From UBA974 sp002292405 (GTDB taxonomy: Bacteria > Bacteroidota > Bacteroidia > Flavobacteriales_D > Sanyastnellaceae): DNA of 64,000 nt. Of this stretch, positions 35,156 to 44,121 are shown piece by piece. Below the pieces are notes generated by a model that was not told the origin of the DNA, made no database searches, and saw nothing but the letters and a program-made list of their open reading frames with translations. The translations under genes and the position numbers were made by a program. Where the stretch lies: assembly GCA_943842425.1 (NCBI GenBank), contig CALTBR010000003.1, forward strand, positions 186,001 to 250,000, given 5' to 3'. Positions within the stretch are counted from its first letter, which is position 1. Each line of letters starts with the position of its first letter.

Positions 35156-36991
35156 TTACTCTCTTTCGAAATTCTGCTTCCCAATTGACTTAAATTCTAC
35201 TTCGTTATTTTCCCTGTTTACGTCTGCTTGAAGGAGTAGTGGGTCGAGAGTGATTTTCGAGATGCGTTTCCCTAGGGTTGGGATTTCTAAAGTATAAGTA
35301 GGATTCGTCCAAGGCCAATCTTCAGCAAGGATCTCACCTTTATCCATCGCCCGATTCCCTCTCATGATCACCAGTGGAATATGGAAGCTTGATGACGTGC
35401 CGTCTTCGAAAGTCACCTTTACATCTTGGGGCATGGGCATGATGCCTATTTTCTCAAGGATGATTGTACTCTTCTTTTTATTTGTAGCTACTTTACTTAT
35501 TGCGTAGTCTATCGTGTGTGTGGTGTTTACGAAGTAATCGAAGTACCAATCGAGTTCTATGCCTGATGTGTGTTCCATGACTCTCTTAAAGTCTGTGGGG
35601 CCAGGGTGTTTGAAAGACCAAACTTTAAAATATTCCTTCATTCCTTCATTCCTCATCTTCTCACCTATGATAGCTCCGAGTTGCTCGACAAGTACTTCAC
35701 CTTTAGAATAAGCAGCCACTCCATAAGCTCGGTTTGTAGTGTAGTGATCGGCATGAGTGCTCATAGCTTCTTCGTTTCCACTAAGTGCTTGTTTAATGTA
35801 TCCGTAATAAGAGGATGAGTGAGATCCTCCAACACGCTCTTGAGACATTTCACGTGGTGAAATAATCTTCATGCACTCAGATTCAATCCACGAAGTAAAT
35901 CCTTCATCCATCCATTCGTATAGCGCTTCGTTAGTAGCTACAACTGCTTGGAACCATGAGTGCGCCATTTCGTGTACGGTTACACCTACAAGGCTGGGAA
36001 GTGAACGATTGGCAGTGATTAGAGTGATCATAGGGTATTCCATACCACCATCTCCACCTTGTGCTATTGTGTATTGTGGGTATGGATATTCTCCTATAAA
36101 ATCGTTGAGGAATCTCATGGCTTGAACAGCAAATCTTGGCAGTTGGAGCCAAACCTCATCATACTCGTCATTGTGAGTATATACGAAATTCATCTTTGTG
36201 TCTTTGCTTACAGAAACGCTTTCATAAACCAGGTCGGGATCAGCAACCCAAGCGAAGTCAATCACGTTTGAAGCTTTAAAGTGCCAATCACCAGTATTTT
36301 TTGACTGTTCAGGGGTGTTTTTAGAAATTCCAGTTGCGGCAACATTGTATCCTTCAGGAAGGTGAATTTTCACATCGTAATTACCCCAAACACCATGAAA
36401 CTCTCTTCCCACGTAGGGGTGAGAATGCCAACCCTCGTGGTCGTACTCACAGAACTTAGGGTACCATTGTGTCATACTTAGCTCTATGCCTTCTTTATTC
36501 ATCCAGCCTGAGCGTCTTATTTGTCGAGGCACTTGCGCTTTCCAACTCATCTGGAAATTTGCATTAGTACCTGATACTATTGGTGTAGGTAAATCCACGA
36601 CCAATATCGTTTCCTCTATCGTGACAATGCAAGGCTCACCATCCATCGTTAGGATTACATCTTTAATCCATCCCCACTCTTCTTCAGGTAGTTCTGATAT
36701 CCTTGAGCCAACACGAGAGTCTGGATCAGAGATATTACGAGATCTTACATCCATCATACTGCCCGGTTGGAACGCATTGAAGAAAGCGTACATAAAGACT
36801 TTATTTAAATCGTCGGGGCTATTGTTTTCATATAGAACATCCATCTTTCCGTCGTACTGATGGAGATCAGTGTCAACGGTAATTTCCATATTGTAGCTCA
36901 CTTTTTGTTGCCAACCGGGATACTGCGCAAACGTAGAGCTTGTAAATAGCAGGAGAATTGTAGAGAATATAAATGCTTGTGTAGGTTTCAT
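35156..36991 (-). CDS. M1 family metallopeptidase, secreted
   Basis: 611 residues with a signal peptide (hydrophobic residues about 7-22, AQYPG after it). The gluzincin site is HEMAHSW with Glu 18 residues later in WMDEGFTSW; GGDGGMEYPMITL is the exopeptidase-type substrate loop. It differs from the other M1 enzyme in this operon: the N-terminal domain is longer and the C-terminal domain is short and beta-rich rather than helical. The function is inferred as periplasmic peptide trimming. First gene of the unit with bioY and the LTA4H-like peptidase; about 115 bp of non-coding DNA precede it. Confidence 0.9.
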   Translation of the reverse strand: MKPTQAFIFSTILLLFTSSTFAQYPGWQQKVSYNMEITVDTDLHQYDGKMDVLYENNSPDDLNKVFMYAFFNAFQPGSMMDVRSRNISDPDSRVGSRISELPEEEWGWIKDVILTMDGEPCIVTIEETILVVDLPTPIVSGTNANFQMSWKAQVPRQIRRSGWMNKEGIELSMTQWYPKFCEYDHEGWHSHPYVGREFHGVWGNYDVKIHLPEGYNVAATGISKNTPEQSKNTGDWHFKASNVIDFAWVADPDLVYESVSVSKDTKMNFVYTHNDEYDEVWLQLPRFAVQAMRFLNDFIGEYPYPQYTIAQGGDGGMEYPMITLITANRSLPSLVGVTVHEMAHSWFQAVVATNEALYEWMDEGFTSWIESECMKIISPREMSQERVGGSHSSSYYGYIKQALSGNEEAMSTHADHYTTNRAYGVAAYSKGEVLVEQLGAIIGEKMRNEGMKEYFKVWSFKHPGPTDFKRVMEHTSGIELDWYFDYFVNTTHTIDYAISKVATNKKKSTIILEKIGIMPMPQDVKVTFEDGTSSSFHIPLVIMRGNRAMDKGEILAEDWPWTNPTYTLEIPTLGKRISKITLDPLLLQADVNRENNEVEFKSIGKQNFERE

Positions 36992-37106
36992 TTTTGGGAG
37001 TCTTGTAAATCCTCGAAAATTTGATTTAATCTGCTTGGACTAAATATAGAAACGTAAGATAGTGATGGATATTCTTTTTATGAAACCAAAGCATTTTGAG
37101 CATACT

Positions 37107-37595
37107 TTACATGCTTAATTTAGACCTCAGGGCGATCATCTTCAGAATAACAACGGCAGCTTCTATGCCTTTGTTACCTAGGACGCCTCCAGATCTCGCT
37201 TCGGCTTGTTCAGCGTTGTCGTCTGTTAAAACGCAAAAAGCTACGGGTTTCCCAGTTTTAAGATTTACATCTTTAATACCTGATGTCGCAGCTTCACATA
37301 CGTAGTCGAAATGAGCTGTTTCTCCTCTGATTACGCTCCCTATGGCAATCACTCCATCGACACTTTCGAGGAGCATTTGGGAAGCAAGAGGCAGTTCAAA
37401 AGTGCCAGGGACGTAAACGATGGTTATCGAAGATTCTGGAACGCCACATGCTAATAACACATTTTTAGCTCCTTCTAACATACCATTTGTATACTGAGAA
37501 TTCCACTCAGAAACAGCGATGCCCACCTTGAAGTGGGCACCGTCAGGTAGATCCTTTGGATTGTATACGCTTAAGTTATTACCGGCCGTAGCCAT
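37107..37595 (-). CDS. ribH: 6,7-dimethyl-8-ribityllumazine synthase
   Basis: 162 residues. RibH condenses 5-amino-6-ribitylamino-uracil with 3,4-dihydroxy-2-butanone 4-phosphate, the next-to-last step of riboflavin synthesis, as an icosahedral or pentameric assembly. Motifs seen are VGIAVSEWNSQYT, VPGTFELPLASQML, AIGSVIRGETAHFDYV (with the catalytic His) and PVAFCVLTDDNAEQAEAR. It starts 11 bp after a TPR gene on the same strand. Confidence 0.96.
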   Translation of the reverse strand: MATAGNNLSVYNPKDLPDGAHFKVGIAVSEWNSQYTNGMLEGAKNVLLACGVPESSITIVYVPGTFELPLASQMLLESVDGVIAIGSVIRGETAHFDYVCEAATSGIKDVNLKTGKPVAFCVLTDDNAEQAEARSGGVLGNKGIEAAVVILKMIALRSKLSM

Positions 37596-37606
37596 ATCTT
37601 TAAAAA

Positions 37607-38281
37607 TTATAGTGAAGCTCTGAGAGCAACAGCTTTAGTATACATTTTACTGTTGGGATGATTTTCTTCAATGTGAGAAAGAATCGACTTTGCTTTAGAA
37701 GAATTGCCTAACTCGATGTGAGTTAAAGCTTCCTTATAGTGGTATGTTGGTGCAAGAACCTTAGCAGCTAAACCCGCATCAGCAGCTTTTGCCGCCTTGT
37801 TGTAGTAATCAGCTGCGTGAGTGTAATCTCCAAGGTCAGAGTAGCAATCAGCCATTCCAGCAAGAGACATAGGTGATAAAACATCATCACTAAAGTTGAC
37901 TTGGTCGAATGCTGCAATAGCTTCTTCAAATAACCCAGCATCACGATTGATCACACCTACTTGGTATGCAGCTCTGCTACCAGCGTTAGTTCCAGAGTGT
38001 TCATCCATAATCTCCTCTAGTCCAGCAGAAAAACCATCGCCAAATTGAGCAAGATCTAAAGAGTCAATAGAGAAGTAGTGCTCCGCTTGAATAATCGCTT
38101 CTTCAGCTGCGAGTTCTGCAGGGTCAGAAATTAAAGTTTTGTATCCCATAAACGCAATGATGATTACTGCAGCACCTCCGAGGATGAGCGTAAGTTGGTT
38201 GCGATTCTTATCTACAAACTGCTCTGTTTTTGTGTACACCTCATCAACGTTGAGGATGGTATCGTCTTTTTTCTTAGCCAT
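37607..38281 (-). CDS. membrane-anchored TPR protein (YfgM-like)
   Basis: 224 residues. A short cytoplasmic N-terminus (MAKKKDDTILNVDEVYTKTE) is followed by one membrane helix (about residues 30-50, LTLILGGAAVIIIAFMGYKT) and TPR hairpins (about 70-220). This is the layout of YfgM-like proteins, which associate with the Sec translocon and periplasmic chaperones in Proteobacteria. The role here is inferred from layout only. The gene precedes ribH by 11 bp and is divergent from recF. Confidence 0.8.
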   Translation of the reverse strand: MAKKKDDTILNVDEVYTKTEQFVDKNRNQLTLILGGAAVIIIAFMGYKTLISDPAELAAEEAIIQAEHYFSIDSLDLAQFGDGFSAGLEEIMDEHSGTNAGSRAAYQVGVINRDAGLFEEAIAAFDQVNFSDDVLSPMSLAGMADCYSDLGDYTHAADYYNKAAKAADAGLAAKVLAPTYHYKEALTHIELGNSSKAKSILSHIEENHPNSKMYTKAVALRASL

Positions 38282-38340
38282 GGTAAATTTTAATTCCTTT
38301 TCTAGTAGGATTGAGGATGCAAAAATAAGAAATTCGCACT

Positions 38341-39456
38341 ATGCAATTAAATTCTCTCCAACTGATTAATTTTAAAAACCATTTAAGTGGTGATTTAAAG
38401 TTTGGAAAGCAGGTCAATTGCCTTCTTGGAGACAACGGTTCAGGGAAGACTAACATCCTAGACGCCTTGCATTACCTATGTTTTTGTAAAAGTTATTTTA
38501 ATCCTATAGATTCTCAAAACATTTCTCACGGAGAGCCTTTTATGATGATAAAAGGTGTCTTTAATCATCACGAAAATGAGGAATTCGTTAGTTGTGGAGT
38601 AAAACGCGGTGCAAAAAAGGTGTTTAAAAGGAACGAAAAGTCGTATTCTCGACTTCTTGAGCACATAGGTAAATTTCCTGCTGTCATTATCGCGCCTGAC
38701 GATTCTGAAATTGTAAGGGAGGGGAGTGAAGTGCGAAGAAAATGGATGGATGGAGTGATATCACAATATGATAGAGCTTATTTAGAAAAGCTTATTGACT
38801 ATAAAAAGGCTGTTTACCAAAGAAATAATCTTTTTAAATACTTTGCAGAAAATAGAATATGGGATCCAACTCTTATTGAACCTTGGGACGCTCGGATTGC
38901 TCCCAACGCTGTATTTATCGCTCAATCAAGAATAGAGTTTATTAAAGATTTCCTTCCTGTATTTATTAAGGTTTACAACGAAATTTGTGGGGGAGAAGAA
39001 GAGGTCAGTCTGGAGTATATCTCCAATGTTTCAAATAATGAGGATGAATTCATTGAGTTATTAAAGACTTCACAGGAAGACGATAGGAGGCTTAGACGGA
39101 TGACGTGTGGTGTACATAAAGATGATTTGGCTTTTAAAATTGGAGGTTATCCACTGAGAAAATTCGGAAGCCAGGGTCAGCAAAAGACCTTCCTTGTCGC
39201 CCTGAAACTTGCGCAGCTAATGTTTTTAGAGAAGGTGACAGGCGTGAAGCCCATACTTTTGCTCGACGACATCTTCGATAAAATTGATGATAAGCGCGTG
39301 AGAGCTTTGATGAGTAGGGTAACTGATGGGACTTTTGGTCAAATCTTTATTACTGATACCCACCTGGGACGAATCCCCGAAATGTTTAAATCTATTGGAG
39401 CGGATGTTCGTGTTTTTGAAGTAATTAATGGAGAAGTCAATATCTTAGACGCATGA
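38341..39456 (+). CDS. recF: DNA replication and repair protein RecF
   Basis: 371 residues. RecF is an SMC-like ATPase that helps load RecA at gaps. Walker A is LLGDNGSGKTNILDALHYL, the ABC signature region is KFGSQGQQKTFLVALKLAQ, and Walker B is PILLLDDIFDKID. Full length. The stop overlaps the start of a DUF721 gene by 4 bp, an arrangement typical of Bacteroidota. Confidence 0.95.
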   Translation: MQLNSLQLINFKNHLSGDLKFGKQVNCLLGDNGSGKTNILDALHYLCFCKSYFNPIDSQNISHGEPFMMIKGVFNHHENEEFVSCGVKRGAKKVFKRNEKSYSRLLEHIGKFPAVIIAPDDSEIVREGSEVRRKWMDGVISQYDRAYLEKLIDYKKAVYQRNNLFKYFAENRIWDPTLIEPWDARIAPNAVFIAQSRIEFIKDFLPVFIKVYNEICGGEEEVSLEYISNVSNNEDEFIELLKTSQEDDRRLRRMTCGVHKDDLAFKIGGYPLRKFGSQGQQKTFLVALKLAQLMFLEKVTGVKPILLLDDIFDKIDDKRVRALMSRVTDGTFGQIFITDTHLGRIPEMFKSIGADVRVFEVINGEVNILDA

Positions 39457-39761
39457 AGATGCCACCCAGCAGGAAAAACCGAACGCAGCCGCTTAGTGCT
39501 GTGATTGATAAGTTTTTACAGCTAAACCGCATGCACTCTAAACTCGATGAGGTAGAGGTAGTTCTAGCGTGGAAAGAGGTTTTCGGTGATGTTATCCATA
39601 AAAAGACACGCCATCTTATGCTTCAGCAAGATGGCACTCTGCTTATTTCTCTCAATAGTGGTCCTTTAAAAGAGGAGTTTAATCACGAAAAAGCAAAGAT
39701 TATTAAAATGCTCAATGACCATTTAAAAAGAGATATTGTGAAGAAAGTTAGAATTAGATAG
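39453..39761 (+). CDS. DUF721 (DciA-like) protein
   Basis: 102 residues. The protein matches the DUF721 family: basic N-terminus, LxSVIDKFLQLN-like helix, VVLAWKEVFGDVIHKKTR, then a beta-strand LLISLNSGPLKEEFNHEK. DciA, a replicative-helicase loader, belongs to the same family, but this short form also occurs after recF in many Bacteroidota without experimental evidence. It overlaps recF by 4 bp. Confidence 0.82.
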   Translation: MKMPPSRKNRTQPLSAVIDKFLQLNRMHSKLDEVEVVLAWKEVFGDVIHKKTRHLMLQQDGTLLISLNSGPLKEEFNHEKAKIIKMLNDHLKRDIVKKVRIR

Positions 39762-39763
39762 TG

Positions 39764-41830
39764 ATGAACCATAAGATCATTCTTCTTGTTATTTCAATTA
39801 CGGCTCTACTAATTGCTGCATTCGCAACGCGTCCACTTTTTATTCATACGGATGCCAACCCTTTCCACGGTAGGACTTTCGTTAGTGCCTACGGTGGGTT
39901 GCCGGACACACTGAATTCGCTTTTCACGGGAAGTGGTAAGTGTGCAGGATGTCATGGTTCAGATCCTAACTTCCTTGCTTCCATACCTGGCCAAACATTC
40001 CCCGCCATTGCAATGCCTGGTGAATGGGATATTAACCCTACTGACTTCTGGAGAAGTTCGATCATGGCGAATTCAGCCAAGGATCCTTTTTGGCGTGCTA
40101 AGGTTTCTCACGAAGTGGCTGTGAATCCTCAACACCAAGCGGAATTAGAGGATAAATGTACTTCTTGTCACGCTCCGCTTGGAAATTTCGGTGCTGAGCA
40201 CATGGGCATAAATCACTACACCATGGAGATGTTGATCTCTGATTCATTGGCCCTTGACGGTGTTAGTTGTGTCGCATGTCACCAACAATCTGCTGACAGT
40301 TCTGGGTTTTCATTTAGTGGAGACATGAAATTTGATTCTGCCGTCATCTATGGTCCATATGGTATAGGTGAGGATGAGCCCCTGCTATATGATCTCCCGA
40401 TGAATACATACACCGGTTACGAGATTATGCATGGTGCTCATATGGTAAATAGCAATGTATGTGCTGATTGCCATACATTAATCACGAATAGCGTTGATCT
40501 CGAGGGCAATTTAACTGGGGAGATTTATGTTGAACAGGCGACCTATCACGAGTGGGTAAACTCCGCTTTCTCAGGTGAAGGTGTTGAAATCCCCGTAGAG
40601 TTTGAAAGCCAAGAAGCCAGTTGCCAATCTTGTCACATGCCTAGAATCGAAGATCCAGTCATTATCTCATCTGGCTATGCTTTCCTCGAGCCACGCACCC
40701 CTTTCGGACTCCATACTCTTGTTGGAGCGAACACTGCCATGCTAGAAATTTTACGAGACAATGTAGAGGAATTAGGGTTAACCGCTACTGCTGAACAGTT
40801 CGACTCTACAATCGCTTATACGAGAACTATGTTGTTGGAGCAATCTATTGAATTAGAAGTCTTCGAAAACCTTAATAATGAAAGCTTAGAGTTGTCGTTT
40901 TCGGTCTTAGTTAAGAACAAAGCTGGCCACAAATTTCCTTCGGGATATCCTGCTCGTAGAGCTTTCATCGAGGCGATTGTCGTGAGTAATGATGATACAC
41001 TTTTCCACAGTGGGAAAATGGATGCTTCGGGATCTCGAATTTTAGGATCGGACGATTTTGGCTTAGATGTCTTTGAACCGCACTATGATGTTATAACTGA
41101 TGAGTCTCAAGTCTTAATTTATGAACAGGTGTCAGCCGACATTAACTCAAATCCTACAAACGTTTTAGAACAGGCATTTTTGTCTGTAAAGGACAACAGA
41201 CTCGTGCCAATAGGGTTCAGTATGAATCATTCCGCGTATGACACCACAAGTCTCTATGGGGCTGTTCTTGAGGATCCTAATTTCAATACCATTGAGTTGT
41301 CAGGTGAGAGTGGAAGTGGAAGTGATAGGGTGACGTATAAAATGCCTGCCACCCCGGCTTTCAACTCTATTGGCTGGGATAACCCTGCTTCAGTTACTGT
41401 AAACGTCTATTACCAAAGTATGCCACCCCGATGGGTTGAATCTATGTTTGATTGGGATTTACAGCCGATATCCACTTTCCAATCCCTGTTCGAAGAGCAT
41501 GGATCGGCCGCTGTATTAATCGCAAGTAATTCATCTCTTTTAATGGGAGTCAATTCAATAGATGAAACTAATTTACAGGAAGCTGTATTCACAATAGGAC
41601 CTAATCCTACAACAGACGGATTTACAACTCTATACTATTCTAATCTCACTGAATGTATTGACTTCGAAGTTTATAATGCGAGTGGAGAGTTATGTTCTCA
41701 TGGAACTTTAGATGGAAGCCAGGGGGCAAAGAAGATAGAGCTCCCTTATGCAAAAGGCTTGTACTTCGTTAGAATTTCTAGTAACAATGGTTCTACTCAA
41801 AGTAAATCTTTACAGGTAATCGTTCGCTAA
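39764..41830 (+). CDS. pentaheme cytochrome c with T9SS type A sorting domain
   Basis: 688 residues from the ATG at 39764 (a GTG at 39761 overlaps the previous stop). A signal peptide is followed by five CxxCH haem-attachment motifs: CAGCH, CTSCH, CVACH, CADCH and CQSCH, all within the first ~290 residues. A beta-rich region follows, and the C-terminal ~80 residues are a T9SS type A tail (GPNPTTDGF ... AKGLYFVRISSN). The protein should be haem-loaded in the periplasm and moved to the cell surface by T9SS. An electron-transfer role at the surface is inferred; no catalytic partner is adjacent. Its last 21 bp overlap the end of phoH, which runs the other way. Confidence 0.87.
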   Translation: MNHKIILLVISITALLIAAFATRPLFIHTDANPFHGRTFVSAYGGLPDTLNSLFTGSGKCAGCHGSDPNFLASIPGQTFPAIAMPGEWDINPTDFWRSSIMANSAKDPFWRAKVSHEVAVNPQHQAELEDKCTSCHAPLGNFGAEHMGINHYTMEMLISDSLALDGVSCVACHQQSADSSGFSFSGDMKFDSAVIYGPYGIGEDEPLLYDLPMNTYTGYEIMHGAHMVNSNVCADCHTLITNSVDLEGNLTGEIYVEQATYHEWVNSAFSGEGVEIPVEFESQEASCQSCHMPRIEDPVIISSGYAFLEPRTPFGLHTLVGANTAMLEILRDNVEELGLTATAEQFDSTIAYTRTMLLEQSIELEVFENLNNESLELSFSVLVKNKAGHKFPSGYPARRAFIEAIVVSNDDTLFHSGKMDASGSRILGSDDFGLDVFEPHYDVITDESQVLIYEQVSADINSNPTNVLEQAFLSVKDNRLVPIGFSMNHSAYDTTSLYGAVLEDPNFNTIELSGESGSGSDRVTYKMPATPAFNSIGWDNPASVTVNVYYQSMPPRWVESMFDWDLQPISTFQSLFEEHGSAAVLIASNSSLLMGVNSIDETNLQEAVFTIGPNPTTDGFTTLYYSNLTECIDFEVYNASGELCSHGTLDGSQGAKKIELPYAKGLYFVRISSNNGSTQSKSLQVIVR

Positions 41831-43225
41831 GTTAGCTAGTTCTGATCGCTCCCCTTTTTCTAAAGTTATGTGGCAGTATAGATCTTTTCCCTTGAGTCTA
41901 TCAATGACGTAGGTGAGTCCGTTAGATTGCTCATCTAAGTACGGTGTGTCTATCTGCCTCACATCTCCAGTGAGTATAATCTTCGTGTTTTCTCCAGCTC
42001 TGGTGATGATGGTTTTGATTTCGTGGGGCGTTAGGTTTTGGGCTTCATCAACGATAAAAACTACGTTAGAAAGTGAACGCCCACGGATGAACGCTAAGGG
42101 GCATATTTGAATCTTACCATTCTCCTTCATTTCCTCAATTGCGCGGTATTTACGCTCATTAACTCCAAATTGATTCTTGATGTAATTCAGGTTATCCCAA
42201 AGCGGTTGCATGTACGGATTCACTTTATCTTCCGCGTCTCCAGGTAAAAACCCGAGGTCTTTATTTGACAGGGCAACGATGGGGCGAGCTAATATAATTT
42301 GGTCAAACTTGTTACTTTGCTCAAGGGCTCCAGCTAGTGCGAGCAAGGTCTTCCCAGTCCCGGCTACGCCACATATAGTAACTAGGTTTATCTCGGGATT
42401 CTTAATGGCATGAAGTGCAAATGCCTGTTCCGCATTGCGGGGCTTGACTCCATAAGCATATCCCTTATCCACTCTCTCAATTTTCTTCTTCGACTCGTTG
42501 AAATATCCAAGCGCAGAAGACGAGCAGTTCTTCATGATATAGAAGTGGTTATTTGCCCGAGCGTCTCCTAATGTGGTGATTTTATTCGTCGATCCCGCCA
42601 CATACATTTTGCGAATCACGCTAGCATCTAAATCCTCTAACGTTGTCATCCCAGAATAGGCAAACTTCATATCCTTCACTTTTCCAGTCTTGTAATCCTC
42701 CGCCGGTAGGTTTAGAGCTTTTGCTTTCAGTCTAAGATTTATGTCCTTCGATACCAAGACTACAGACGATTTTTTCTCGATCTTCTGCAATGCTAAAGCG
42801 GCATCTAAAATCATGTGGTCATTCGTTTTCTTCCCAAAAACCTGATCAGCCAAACCCGGATGGTCAGAATCCCCCATAATTATCTTCATCTTCCCCCCGC
42901 GGCCATTTTCCAAAGGAATCCATTGCTGCAAAGTAAAATCTTTACTTAGCCTGTCAATGATTCTAATCGATTCACGCGCCTCATAATTCTTCGTCTCATT
43001 GCCAACTTTAAAATTATCGAGTTCCTCAAGTACAGTTATGGGAATAGCTATCTGATTCTCCTCGAAATTATTTATTGCACTATGATCATAAAGCAAAACG
43101 CAAGTATCTAACACATATATTTTTGCTTCCACACTCACCACCTTTTTAGTCTTCTTAGATGTAGGTGTAATCTTTTCCGTCGTTTGAACTTCAGCAGCCA
43201 TTAAGTTAGAGTCATTTTCAGGCAT
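41810..43225 (-). CDS. PIN-domain / PhoH-like ATPase
   Basis: 471 residues. The N-terminal PIN domain (about residues 30-170) has the acidic residues of the nuclease fold (YVLDTCVLLYD, LEELDNFK, DHMILDAAL). The C-terminal PhoH ATPase (about 250-465) has Walker A GVAGTGKTLLALA, Walker B VVFIVDEAQN, and the TGDVRQIDTP segment. PIN-PhoH proteins are RNA-directed helicase/nucleases of uncertain cellular role. The 3' end overlaps the cytochrome gene by 21 bp. A ten-base C/G tract lies about 90 bp upstream of the start. Confidence 0.93.
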   Translation of the reverse strand: MPENDSNLMAAEVQTTEKITPTSKKTKKVVSVEAKIYVLDTCVLLYDHSAINNFEENQIAIPITVLEELDNFKVGNETKNYEARESIRIIDRLSKDFTLQQWIPLENGRGGKMKIIMGDSDHPGLADQVFGKKTNDHMILDAALALQKIEKKSSVVLVSKDINLRLKAKALNLPAEDYKTGKVKDMKFAYSGMTTLEDLDASVIRKMYVAGSTNKITTLGDARANNHFYIMKNCSSSALGYFNESKKKIERVDKGYAYGVKPRNAEQAFALHAIKNPEINLVTICGVAGTGKTLLALAGALEQSNKFDQIILARPIVALSNKDLGFLPGDAEDKVNPYMQPLWDNLNYIKNQFGVNERKYRAIEEMKENGKIQICPLAFIRGRSLSNVVFIVDEAQNLTPHEIKTIITRAGENTKIILTGDVRQIDTPYLDEQSNGLTYVIDRLKGKDLYCHITLEKGERSELANLANDYL

Positions 43226-43315
43226 TCTATTTCCTCGCCGTTGCGAAGTGAGAAGAGGCCTGTGATTTATAGTTAATTCCTCTCCAAAAGTTACCGCCTA
43301 TTAAAGAGATTTGCA

Positions 43316-43325
43316 CCCCCCCCCC
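43316..43325. repeat. ten-base homopolymer C tract upstream of phoH
   Basis: Ten consecutive C on the plus strand, in the 230-bp gap between phoH and rimM. On the coding strand of phoH it is a G10 run about 90 bp before the start codon. Tracts of this kind change length easily during replication. Confidence 0.85.
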
Positions 43326-43455
43326 TCAATACACTTTTTCACAGCCACAATAGTGATAACCTTTTTCTTTCAAGTTTTACTGCTCTTCGCATCTTGAATT
43401 ACCAGGAAAATAATTTTATGTGGAAGAAATCTCTTGGTATTCTTCATTTTTATTT

Positions 43456-44034
43456 CTAAAGCCAAACCTCATTATCGTCATCTCCATCATCCATCTCTCG
43501 TTTCGAAGGTTTCACAAAGACATCTACCAATCCCTTTGGCACTTCAACTCTCAGCACTTTATTCTCTCTGTCAACTTCGATTTTAAAATTTTCCGGCAGT
43601 GGCAGAATAAGTTCCTCGCCATTTGACTCTACCTCTAACATAGGGTAAGGTCCGTGATCAATAACTCGCATTACTTCACCCAGTTCCGTCCCGTTCTCAA
43701 GATCAATAACTGTCCATCCTGGTACCTCATGGAAATAGAATTTCTTTCCATCCAATTCTGGCAACATCTCGCTCGGCAAGTAAATGTCTTTCCCACTAAG
43801 TTCTTTGGCTCCCGACTCTGTATCTACATTCTCTAATTTGACTACGAACCTATCGTTGTGAGGTTTCAACTTAATGATAGAATAGGGCACAAGCTGCTTT
43901 CTCATCTCTAACCAAATCAACTTTATTCCAGTATACGGACTTGCATTATCAACATCCATCCACAGCACCAACTCACCAGAGTATCTAAAAGGCTTGGTCA
44001 ATTTCCCGAGAATAAATCCGTTTTTCTTGTTCAT
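43456..44034 (-). CDS. rimM: ribosome maturation factor RimM
   Basis: 192 residues. RimM helps mature the 30S head by binding S19 and 16S rRNA. The N-terminal domain starts GFILGKLTKPFRYSGELVLW, and the PRC-barrel (about residues 95-170) has KFYFHEVPGWTVIDLENG and PYPMLEVESNGEELILPLPE. The C-terminus ends in an acidic tail (DDGDDDNEVW). It follows rpsP on the same strand, the usual order. Confidence 0.93.
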   Translation of the reverse strand: MNKKNGFILGKLTKPFRYSGELVLWMDVDNASPYTGIKLIWLEMRKQLVPYSIIKLKPHNDRFVVKLENVDTESGAKELSGKDIYLPSEMLPELDGKKFYFHEVPGWTVIDLENGTELGEVMRVIDHGPYPMLEVESNGEELILPLPENFKIEVDRENKVLRVEVPKGLVDVFVKPSKREMDDGDDDNEVWL

Positions 44035-44068
44035 CTTCGTTTACTGCTTTATGCAATTTACTTTAAAC

Positions 44069-44099
44069 AATAAGAGCCACCATAATGGTAGCTCTTATT
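44069..44099 (-). terminator. terminator-like hairpin after rpsP
   Basis: AATAAGAGC pairs with GCTCTTATT, extended by ACC/GGT across one mismatch. On the minus strand it is followed by GTTTAAAG rather than a strong T-run, so it may attenuate rather than stop transcription between rpsP and rimM. Confidence 0.55.
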
Positions 44100-44121
44100 A
44101 ATGTCGGTAAAAGAAAGGTAA

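Noticed and set aside
41810..41830. Regulatory antisense overlap between the cytochrome and phoH genes
   Set aside because: A 21-bp overlap of convergent 3' ends is common in compact genomes and no further signal supports a regulatory role.
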